Below, one piece after another: positions 21,263 through 29,629 of a stretch of 64,000 nucleotides of DNA. The stretch comes from Chelydra serpentina (lineage: Eukaryota > Chordata > Testudines > Chelydridae). The notes beneath the pieces are model-generated. The model ran no database searches. It was not told where the DNA came from and saw only the letters and a program-made list of their open reading frames with translations. The stretch is from positions 24,865,001 through 24,929,000 of the forward strand of contig JBAIAC010000004.1 of the NCBI GenBank assembly GCA_037349315.1, written 5' to 3'. Within the stretch, counting starts at the first letter, position 1; each line of letters opens with the position of its first letter. The translations under genes were made by a program, and so were the position numbers.

Positions 21263-24200
21263 TCATTGGTTTCCTCCAAAGGGCCTCAGAAAACCCACTT
21301 CAGCTGTCACAAATCTGTGCGCTAAATGTATTGGCTCCTCGCTAATCACCCCAGGTGCATCATAGGTTAACCGTTTTACTGGTCTTATTACCCTGTCCCT
21401 TCTATTGAGAGTCTCTGTTGCAGGGGTAGGAGGGACATCTTCTTGAGTGACGGATGGAGAGGTTTCCTTTGAGGATCCCTCGTCTACTGGCATAGGCCCC
21501 TGCATCTCTGGTTCCGACAGCGGAAGGTCCAACGGGTCTAGGGCCCCCTCCACCTGGATGTCCTCACTGTCCAATAACCTGTGTGCCTCATCAAAGGGGG
21601 GTCCCATCGGCGGCACAGGGGCGCCAGTAACGGGCCTAAATACCTCCGCCATGGGGCTTAGGGCTGAAGAGGGGGAGCTCTCTATTGGCTCAGCTGATCG
21701 AGACTGAAATCTTGTCTTCATTCCAGGATACACCAGGGTTGTGTCTTCCTCCTCGGCCTCACTCTCTGACATGCTGAATAAGGGTAGGTTAGCTTCAGAG
21801 GGCCCGTTGTCCGTGTTGGATGGCGGCTGTGGCCTGGCACTTCTGTTCTGCCCGGCTGCCCTGTCGTGGCCCATCTCATAAGGGGTGCCAACCAACTCCC
21901 CCACAGGGAGCAAGAGATTTCTGTGCACCGTCTTTATTTGCCCTGGACCCTCTTCAGGTTTGATCTTGTAGACCGGCAGGTCTCCCAGCTTCTCCATCAC
22001 CAGGTAAGGTATTGCTTTCCATCTGTCAGCTATCTTGTGTTTGCCAGCAATACCCAAATTTCGCAGCAGGACTCTGTCCCCTGGCTGGAGCTCCTGCAAA
22101 CGTACCCTAGCATCATATCGATGTTTGTTGCGATCTGCGTTCTTCCGAGCCGCAGATGTAGCCAAGTGATAAGCATCCCGCAGCTTTTCTCGTAGTCGGG
22201 CTACATATTGCTGATGAGTTTCGTAGCTATCTCCCTCCTCTGATACACCAAAGCACAAGTCTATGGGTAATCTTGGTTCTCTCCCAAACATCAAGAGATA
22301 TGGGGTGACTCCCGTAGCATCGTTCTTTGTGGCGTTGTAGGCATGCACCAGAAATGCGACATGCTGGCTCCAGGTTGCCTTCTGCTCTGGTCGCAAAGTC
22401 CCCAACATATCTAATAGTGTTCGGTTGAACCTCTCTGGCTGAGGATCACCTTGCGGGTGATAAGGCGTTGTCCTAGACTTTTTAATTCCCGCTATCCTCA
22501 GCACCTCCTTCAGAAGGTGACTCTCAAAGTCCCGCCCCTGATCCGAGTGTATCCGGGCTGGGAATCCATAAACTGAGAAATATTTCTCCCACAGTACTCG
22601 AGCGACAGTGATAGCCCTCTGATCACGTGTGGGATATGCCTGCGCATACCACGTAAAATGGTCAGTCACTACTAGAATGTTTCCGACATTCCTCTTGTCT
22701 ACTTCTAGAGACAAGAAATCAATGCATACTAGCTCCAAAGGTTTGGTGCTGGTGATATTCTTGAGATATGCAGCCCTTGTGGGCAGAGTTTTCCTTTGGA
22801 CACATCGAGCGCATGTCTCACATTTCCTGCGAACATCTTCAGCCATCCGGGGCCAATAGAACCTACTACGAATAAGTTCCAGGGTTCTCTCCATCCCTAG
22901 ATGTCCGAAATCATCATGCAGGGCCCTCATGGCCAGGGCTCTGTACTCTTTTGGCAGCACTAGCTGTGTTCGCTGCTTTTGTAAAGGGTCCATGGTCACT
23001 CGGTGTAGCACTCCCTGAATCAGTTTTAGTTTGGTCCATTCTCTCAATAGTAGTTTACCCTCTGGGCTAGGTGGAACAACCGCAGCTGGGCCTCGCCCCT
23101 CCCTTTTGGCAAGTAGTGTATCACGAATGTCAACATCTTGCAGCTGGGCTTCTTGCCAGTCAGCCTCACTGAGCATGGGCAATGGAGATTGGTCCAATGC
23201 TATGTAGTTCACCGAAGCAGAAGGCACGCTTTCAGGGGGCAGGCCTAGAGCTTCTGCAACACATCCCTGAAGGCTCCAATGGGCCTCTGGCTCTCGACGA
23301 CTCACACTGCAAATAGCTCTCACTCCATCCATGGGTATCATAGAGACTTCTGGTGCCTTTGGACGTCTGGACAATGCATCTGCATCCACGTTGCTTCTCC
23401 CTGATCGGTATTGAATGCTGAAGTCATAGCTAGCCAAAGCGGCCACCCATCTCTGTCCGGTAGCATCCAGCTTGGCACTTGTTAACACGTAAGTCAGTGG
23501 GTTGTTGTCTGTCCACACCTGGAACTGAGCACCATACAAGTAGTCTCGGAATTTCTCAGTGATGGCCCATTTCAAGGCCAAGAACTCCAGCTTGTGAATG
23601 GGATAGCGAGTTTCACTGTCCGACAGTCCTCGGCTGGCAAAGGCTACAGGTTTACGTTTGCCTTCCACTTCCTGGTACAGTACTGCTCCCAGACCCTCCA
23701 AACTGGCATCAGTATGCAGGATAAACGGTTTGCTGGGGTCAGCAAAGACTAGGACCGGAGCATGAGTTAGGCAAGCAATGATTTCTTGAAATGCCCTCTC
23801 ACACCTCTCATCCCACCGCGGCCCAAACGGTTCGAAGGGGCCATAGTGTCTCTGCACAGGAGGCTTTCGGGATCCTCCCTTGTTCTTGGTCTTAGATTTG
23901 GGTTTTCCAGACTGGTATCCCCTGGTAAGATCATTCAGAGGCTTTACAATCGTAGCATAGTTCTTCACAAATCTGCGGTAATAGCCACTAAATCCAAGAA
24001 AGGTCTTGAGTTCTCTGTAGTTACTGGGACGTGGCCAGGTAGTGAGTGCTTCTATTTTGCTGGGATCGGTACTCACACCCTCTTGGGACACGATGTGACC
24101 TACATACTTCACTGAGGTTTGGCAGAACTGGCATTTATCTATTGAGAGCTTCAAACCATAGTCCTCCAACCTATTGAGCACTTTAAGTAGTCTTTCTTCA

Positions 24201-26788
24201 TGCTCCTCCAAGGTTCTTCCAAACACAATCAGGTCATCCAAATAAACTAACACTTGCAGTAAATTCATGTCTCCCACTACTTTCTCCATAAGACGTTGAA
24301 ATGTGGCGGGTGCTCCTGAAATCCCCTGGGGCATGCGTTCGAACTGATAAAACCCTAATGGGCAGATGAAGGCTGTCTTCTCCTTATCTTCTTCTCCCAG
24401 GGGGATTTGGTAGTATCCACTCCGGAGATCCAACACAGAGAACCACTGGCTTCCCAGCAAGCAGTCTAAGGCATCTTGGACTCGAGGCATAGTGTACTGG
24501 TCAACCACAGAACGGTTGTTTAGGGTGCGGTAGTCAATACACATCCGGATTTTCCCATTCTTTTTACGGACCACCACAATGGGTGAGGCATATGGGCTGC
24601 GGGACTCTGTAATGATGCCATTTGCAGCCAGCTCTTGTAGATGACGTCGCACATCTTCCATCTCAGAGAGGGCAATCCTCCTAGATCTCTCCCTAAAAGG
24701 TCGAGAGTCATGTAGTCTGATGTTGTGCTCCACTCCTTTTGCACATCCCACATCCCACTCATGCAATGAGAACACTTTGGATCTTTCACAAAGTTTTTTC
24801 CTCAGGCGATCTTTCCACTCCTCGGACAATGGTGAGTCTCCAAAGTCAAACTTTGCTGGGTCTATAGCCGGAACTTGAGTTTCACCCCGGGGTTTTACAA
24901 TTGACTCAGGCTCAAAGAGGTCTGCTATCTTCTGTCCTTGCTTCACAACAACATCACGACTTGTTTCATTAGCAATCAGTATAGTCACCTTTTCCTGAGC
25001 TTTAGCAGGTAAGGTTATGATTCCACTGGGGACCAGCACTCCTTCAGGGAGCTCTCCTTTCACCGACTGCTCTACCATTGCTAAGGCCCCATTACTGCCT
25101 TTCAGCCAGGTGCCCATGACAAGCACTTCTTGCTCTGTCCTGGCAGGCACTACTAAGGGGGTTGTGCCCGCGTACTTCAGTGATCCAATCGGTAGCTCAG
25201 ATGTCTCTTTAGCGTTCTCAATTTTCCTATAGGCTTCAGCACAAAGCGTATGGATCATCAGGGTGTTCAGGTATTGGTCCCCAGCCCGTCGTCTGCAGTA
25301 ATCCGCGAGTACCTTGAAGAGGCTGGAGTTGGTCCCTATCAGTGCAGACACATCAGAGGTCCCTTTAGGGTCAGGGCATATTAATGCAGCTGTGTCTATC
25401 GCTTCTCTTACCCCCGCAACCTCCTCTGGGAATTCCAGGTGCACTATGACATATCCTTTGTAGGGGTATTCATCCATGCTGAGGCCACATAGGCCAAGGC
25501 CAGTCAGTGGCTGTATAGGAAGGTGCCTAAGCATGTGTTGGTAGAATGACTGAAATATAATAGTCACTTGAGATCCAGTGTCAAGCACTGCTTTACACTC
25601 CGCCCCTTCAATCCTCACCATGACCTCTGCTCGAGGCCCTATGAGTCCTGTGGGGATCCCAGATGGACAGTCTTTTCTGTGGGAATCTTCAAATCCTGCA
25701 GGCCTGGGTGGTCCACGTCCCTGGACCCTCTGGCAGCTACCGGATCTCTCCCAACTGATCCTCAGTTTTCCGTACACTAAGGAGGGATTTTCTTCATTCC
25801 GGCACCTAGCAGCACTGTGCCCCTCCTGACCGCATCGGTAGCAGAAAATTTGCCCTTTCCCCCTTCGCCTGGATGGGACGGGGGCTTTAAATGCTGACCT
25901 CTCCATTGCCCCAGTGTGAGGCTCCTTACCCCTGGAAGCCTTAGCTCGGGCAATGGTGCTTTGCAGCTCAGCTATCCGTTCCGTCAGGACCTGCATTTGT
26001 TGAGCAAGTTCTTCTCTGGTGCTCACCATCAATACACTGGCAGTTTGCAGTGGTGTTGTGCTGGCCGGCTCCAATGTTTGGGCTTCCCAAAGCTCACTGG
26101 CAGCCTGCCTTTCTTCCTCCTCTCTGACCTCTTTTATTAGCTGGGAGTAACTTGGGGGATGTTCCCGTCGTTCTCTTAGCCGCAGATGAAGTAGAATCGG
26201 GTTCAGATACTGAGTTCCTCTTACAATTTGAGCCAGTCTGGTCTGATCCATCTGCTCAGCAGTCACTGCTCCCCTCATGACAGCTTTCTGAAGCAGTCTC
26301 TCCAGCCTCTGTATATAGGCTGAAGCCTTCTCGCCCTTTTGTTGTCGGGAATTAAGGAAGTTGCAGTAGCTATCTTCAGGGCCCTCTACGCTCCCAAATG
26401 TGTGATCAAGAGCCTCTAGACAGTCCCTCACACTGACCCCAGGGTCAATGAGCTTCAGAGTGCGAATCACATCTAATGCTGGGCCGGCAAGGCTCTCTAT
26501 TAGACATCTTCGCTTTTCTGCATCGGGTACAGCCCACTCCTGCAGCATTTCAGTGGTATGCTCTAACCAGGGTTCAAACTCCTCCCCCCCAGCAAATGAC
26601 CTTAACTTACGACAAGAGTTTGACATAGCATAGGACAGCACAACCTTTTCCAATGTTTGCCCCAGTGCTTTTGCCCAATCATCGGCCGAGGCTGCAGCCC
26701 CTGACCTAGAGGCTGCTGAGCCGGGGCCCAACAAACCTGACATAGTAGCCATTACGCAAACAGTAATTTCCTCAAAATATAAACACAA
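21263..26788 (-). CDS. Ty3/gypsy Gag-Pol polyprotein, PNMA-like Gag (1841 aa)
   Basis: Retrotransposon polyprotein for particle assembly, reverse transcription and integration. Residues about 58-235 form a PNMA/ZCCHC12-like Gag capsid (FEPWLEHTTEMLQEW, RRCLIESLAGPALDVIR, LSAY-type SAYIQRLERLLQK), then a coiled-coil-like stretch 255-283 and a CX2CX4HX4C zinc knuckle at C316, C319, H324, C329. Aspartic protease has DTG at 403-405. RT spans about 690-900 with YLDD at 849-852. RNase H has D1026, E1068, D1094 and DADALS. Integrase has H1291/H1296/C1326/C1329 zinc binding, then D1357, D1416 and E1452, a D-35-E spacing. All catalytic residues are present. About 210 residues after the integrase (1630-1841) are acidic, Ser/Pro-rich and unassigned; no chromodomain is visible. 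Gag and Pol share one frame. Met13 (26752) is a likelier start than Met1. Confidence 0.96.
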   Translation of the reverse strand: MCLYFEEITVCVMATMSGLLGPGSAASRSGAAASADDWAKALGQTLEKVVLSYAMSNSCRKLRSFAGGEEFEPWLEHTTEMLQEWAVPDAEKRRCLIESLAGPALDVIRTLKLIDPGVSVRDCLEALDHTFGSVEGPEDSYCNFLNSRQQKGEKASAYIQRLERLLQKAVMRGAVTAEQMDQTRLAQIVRGTQYLNPILLHLRLRERREHPPSYSQLIKEVREEEERQAASELWEAQTLEPASTTPLQTASVLMVSTREELAQQMQVLTERIAELQSTIARAKASRGKEPHTGAMERSAFKAPVPSRRRGKGQIFCYRCGQEGHSAARCRNEENPSLVYGKLRISWERSGSCQRVQGRGPPRPAGFEDSHRKDCPSGIPTGLIGPRAEVMVRIEGAECKAVLDTGSQVTIIFQSFYQHMLRHLPIQPLTGLGLCGLSMDEYPYKGYVIVHLEFPEEVAGVREAIDTAALICPDPKGTSDVSALIGTNSSLFKVLADYCRRRAGDQYLNTLMIHTLCAEAYRKIENAKETSELPIGSLKYAGTTPLVVPARTEQEVLVMGTWLKGSNGALAMVEQSVKGELPEGVLVPSGIITLPAKAQEKVTILIANETSRDVVVKQGQKIADLFEPESIVKPRGETQVPAIDPAKFDFGDSPLSEEWKDRLRKKLCERSKVFSLHEWDVGCAKGVEHNIRLHDSRPFRERSRRIALSEMEDVRRHLQELAANGIITESRSPYASPIVVVRKKNGKIRMCIDYRTLNNRSVVDQYTMPRVQDALDCLLGSQWFSVLDLRSGYYQIPLGEEDKEKTAFICPLGFYQFERMPQGISGAPATFQRLMEKVVGDMNLLQVLVYLDDLIVFGRTLEEHEERLLKVLNRLEDYGLKLSIDKCQFCQTSVKYVGHIVSQEGVSTDPSKIEALTTWPRPSNYRELKTFLGFSGYYRRFVKNYATIVKPLNDLTRGYQSGKPKSKTKNKGGSRKPPVQRHYGPFEPFGPRWDERCERAFQEIIACLTHAPVLVFADPSKPFILHTDASLEGLGAVLYQEVEGKRKPVAFASRGLSDSETRYPIHKLEFLALKWAITEKFRDYLYGAQFQVWTDNNPLTYVLTSAKLDATGQRWVAALASYDFSIQYRSGRSNVDADALSRRPKAPEVSMIPMDGVRAICSVSRREPEAHWSLQGCVAEALGLPPESVPSASVNYIALDQSPLPMLSEADWQEAQLQDVDIRDTLLAKREGRGPAAVVPPSPEGKLLLREWTKLKLIQGVLHRVTMDPLQKQRTQLVLPKEYRALAMRALHDDFGHLGMERTLELIRSRFYWPRMAEDVRRKCETCARCVQRKTLPTRAAYLKNITSTKPLELVCIDFLSLEVDKRNVGNILVVTDHFTWYAQAYPTRDQRAITVARVLWEKYFSVYGFPARIHSDQGRDFESHLLKEVLRIAGIKKSRTTPYHPQGDPQPERFNRTLLDMLGTLRPEQKATWSQHVAFLVHAYNATKNDATGVTPYLLMFGREPRLPIDLCFGVSEEGDSYETHQQYVARLREKLRDAYHLATSAARKNADRNKHRYDARVRLQELQPGDRVLLRNLGIAGKHKIADRWKAIPYLVMEKLGDLPVYKIKPEEGPGQIKTVHRNLLLPVGELVGTPYEMGHDRAAGQNRSARPQPPSNTDNGPSEANLPLFSMSESEAEEEDTTLVYPGMKTRFQSRSAEPIESSPSSALSPMAEVFRPVTGAPVPPMGPPFDEAHRLLDSEDIQVEGALDPLDLPLSEPEMQGPMPVDEGSSKETSPSVTQEDVPPTPATETLNRRDRVIRPVKRLTYDAPGVISEEPIHLAHRFVTAEVGFLRPFGGNQ

Positions 26789-26846
26789 TTATTTCCCAAT
26801 GTAGCGGATCACTCAACAAGTGCTTGCGAGGGGTACTGACCCAGGG

Positions 26847-26864
26847 ATCCCGGACGAGCCCCCA
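26847..26864 (-). other. primer binding site, tRNA-Pro type
   Basis: Read on the minus strand, TGGGGGCTCGTCCGGGAT begins four bases after the 5' LTR end. It is the 18-nt sequence complementary to the 3' end of vertebrate proline tRNA, the same primer site type used by murine leukaemia virus-group gammaretroviruses. Confidence 0.92.
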
Positions 26865-26868
26865 AAAA

Positions 26869-28261
26869 TGTAACCCTTCTGCCAGTCAGAGTCGGCAGCA
26901 ACAAGGGCCGGGTTCCGTATCTAGGGGTTCCATTCCAATAACACAATGCAAAAACCGGCTCGAGCCCCCACCCAGTGACCTGGGACAAATATATATCACC
27001 CCCCCTGGGCGCCTCTAAGAGGCAGTACTTCCCCTCTCGCAAGCACAGAGTCTGAGTGTAGAAAAACCTTTTAATGACAGAGAGAAACAATGCGGCCTTT
27101 TGCTGGGGAAACACCACATCTAGGATTTGTAAACCAAACTGTGAGCAATGACCCACCCCAGCAAATTGGCCATGTCCTTTCCCTTTGGTTCTTGAGTCCA
27201 TCAACCCCAAAAATCACCCAAAGTCCCAAAAGTCCAACAACCCAAAAGTCCAGACCCAGAGTTCAAAAGTTCATCTGCAGAGTGTTACACCCCCTCCAGT
27301 CTGGGTAGAAATGGGAAGGGGAGAGGTAAGGGGCACCTTACGTGGCTCGAAGCTGACTGCCCCGTCCCTTCATGGTGCTTCGCTCGGCTCTGCTCTGCTC
27401 CGCCAGCCATCCTACGAGTCACTCCGTTCAGCCGTCCCGCAAGCCGCTCCGCCAGCAGCTCCGCTCCATCAGCCGGCCTGCAAGCCACTCCGGCTGTCCC
27501 GCCAACTGCTCCGCTCCGCCAGCAGCTCCGCTCCGTCAGCCGGCCTGCAAGCCGCTCCGGCTGTCCCGCCAACTGCTCCGCTCCGCCAGCAGCTCCGCTC
27601 CGTCAGCCGGCCTGCAAGCCGCTCCGGCTGTCCCGCCAACTGTCCCGCTCCGCCAGCAGCTCCGCTCCACCAGTCGCTCAGCAATAGATCTTCTGGCTCC
27701 CCCACTACTTAACACAGTGCTCAGTGATTTCAGCTCATAACAATTTCAGCTTGTAGTTAGGGGAGCCTTCATGCTCATTTGCACACTTAGTCCAGAGTAA
27801 TTCCAACTCAGCAGCCTGTGAATAGACTCCTAAGGAACTCAAAATTAGCTCTGATATTCCACAGTGGAGAGAGAGAAGGAGGTGCAATTGACATTTAGGA
27901 CCCTCAGCAGCAACCCATGCCACCAGATACAAATACCTGTCCCCAACCTCTCTCCATTCACTGGGTTTTGGAATCCATGTCCCTCGCCTAGCAAGTGCTG
28001 CTTAGCTAAGGGCGAGTCCCTTCCTCATAACAAAAGCCCACTGTCCTTGATTCACATAATCAGGGTAACAACACTTTAGTCTTCCTGCCCCAATAACAGA
28101 GAAACTGGGGCTCCCACAGCAGTCAAGGTGACCATTTGGGCAAGCGGTCCATCATGCTTTGCAGGGTGGGTGTGTCCATGCAAACAAGATTAGCCCCTGA
28201 CATCCCTTTCCACAACTCACCACCAGATGTCAGGGTAGAGCTCATCCTGACTCTGCTTACA
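26869..28261 (-). repeat. gypsy 5' LTR (right copy)
   Basis: 1393 bp, near-identical to 19813-21205, and contains the same 67-bp tandem array (27453-27676). In element orientation this copy would hold the promoter. A TATATATTTG stretch (plus 26989-26998 region) is a possible TATA-like element close to the Gag side, but I could not fix the start of R. Confidence 0.97.
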
Positions 28262-28329
28262 TCAATAAGAAAATAATTTATAGCACCACACATTTACTCT
28301 TAAGCCTTGATTCTGCAATCTACTTCTTC

Positions 28330-28570
28330 TACATACCTTTGTTAGGGTTGCCAACTTTCTATTTGCAGAAAACCCCAAACATCTCTACCCCGCCCCTACC
28401 CCGAGGCCACGTCCCTGCCCTGCCACTTCTCCGAGGCCCCACCCCGATCAGTCCACCCCCCCTCCCCTCATCTCTTGCTCTCCCCCACCCTCGCTCACTC
28501 GCTCATTTTCACTGGGCTGGGGCGGGGGTTGCGGTGTGGGAGGGGGTGAGGGCTTTGGCTGGGGGTGCGG
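28330..28570. mobile_element. GC-rich dispersed repeat (GGGTTGCCAACTTTC type)
   Basis: Begins TTAGGGTTGCCAACTTTC then CCCCGCCCC and GAGGCCACG-rich phrases, ending in GGGTGCGG-rich sequence. It resembles a dispersed sauropsid repeat; class not assigned. It directly abuts the following LTR. Confidence 0.45.
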
Positions 28571-29515
28571 ATGTGATGGGTCCCCCCTGAGATGCCACCT
28601 GGAACTGGGGTTCCATTGAGCCCTCTGACCCACCAGCCTGGGCTTCCTCTCACACTGTGGTGCTGTGACAAGCTGCAGACATGCTCCCGGTCTTACACTT
28701 CCACCAGCATTCACACAGGTAGGGGCACACCCAGCTGCAGTGACATGCAGGCTCTCTGACCAGCCACTGCATGTGAACCAACAATAGAGAGGCTACAGCC
28801 AAAATAACCCCCAGCTTCCCAGCCTAGGACCTCAGAGCGGTACCAGCCTGCTCTGGTCCCAACCCCAACCAGTATGAATTTATTATCCAGTTCGCCTCCC
28901 CCTCAACATGGAGAGGAATATGCAACAGCCCCTCTGAGCTAAGATTCCCAAACGCATCACTCCAACTCACTGGTTTAGATAAAGCAAAAACAAGTTTATT
29001 AACTACAAAAGATAGATTTTAAGTGATTATAAGTGATAAACAGATCAAAGCAGATTACCTAGCAAATAAACACAACACAAACTAAGTCTAGGATACTAGA
29101 AAGATGGAATTTAAATAGCAGATTCTCACACTAACTGATGGTACAGGCAGACTCTTAAGGCCCAAGCTGCCTTAGTTTTACAGCTTGGGTTTCTCTCAGG
29201 TCTTCATACACAGGCTAGAAATCCCTTTAGCCTGGGTCCAGCACTTCCCCCAGTTCAGTCTTTTTCCTCAGGTGTTTCCAGGAGTCTTCTTGTGTGGGGA
29301 GTGAAGAATCACCAGTGATGTCACTCCCTGCCTTACATAGCTTTAGCATATGGTGGAAACTCTTTGTTTCAAAACTTGATTCCCAGACCAGTTTGTGGAA
29401 AAACACTGACATCCCAAGATGGAGTCTAGAGACATGTGGTCTGGTCACATGACCTTGCATACCTTGCTGAGTTATAGCAGCCTTACAAGCTGTCTGGAAC
29501 ATTCACAGGAACAAA
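28571..29515 (-). mobile_element. ERV-type LTR, minus strand
   Basis: Starts TGTGATGGGTCCCC and plausibly ends ACATTCACA. On the minus strand a GTTAATAAACTTG polyadenylation block (plus 28993-29005) matches that of the LTR at 10782. I found no matching target duplication, so the right edge is approximate. The right edge lies about 45 bp from the splice acceptor of the exon at 29562. Confidence 0.6.
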
Positions 29516-29561
29516 CACACTTATTACTTGTTTACAAAACATGTTTCCTTTTGTGTTATAG

Positions 29562-29629
29562 TGTCTCCGTAAATTCCGCAGGGCAGTTTTGGTCATCCAG
29601 GTCATTCGCAATCTCATTAAAATGTACAG
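29562..29629 (+). CDS. CNBD2: CNBD2 exon: basic N-terminal helix
   Basis: Acceptor TTTTGTGTTATAG and donor CAG/GTAAGG. 68 nt, entering in phase 0 and ending after two bases of an Arg codon. It encodes CLRKFRRAVLVIQVIRNLIK, a basic amphipathic helix of the kind found before the CNB domain in this family. A minus-strand LTR ends about 45 bp upstream. Confidence 0.7.

Larger units (their letters stand above)
19813..28261 (-). mobile_element. complete Ty3/gypsy LTR retrotransposon, 8.4 kb
   Basis: The element reads on the minus strand: 5' LTR 28261-26869, tRNA-Pro-type primer binding site, a single Gag-Pol frame 26788-21263, polypurine tract, and 3' LTR 21205-19813. Domain order (protease, RT, RNase H, integrase) is that of Ty3/gypsy (Metaviridae). 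There is no env-like frame. The two LTRs differ at about five positions in 1393 bp and the coding frame has no stop or frameshift, so the insertion is recent. The 5-bp flanks (ATTAA left, TCAAT right) do not form an obvious target duplication. Confidence 0.97.
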
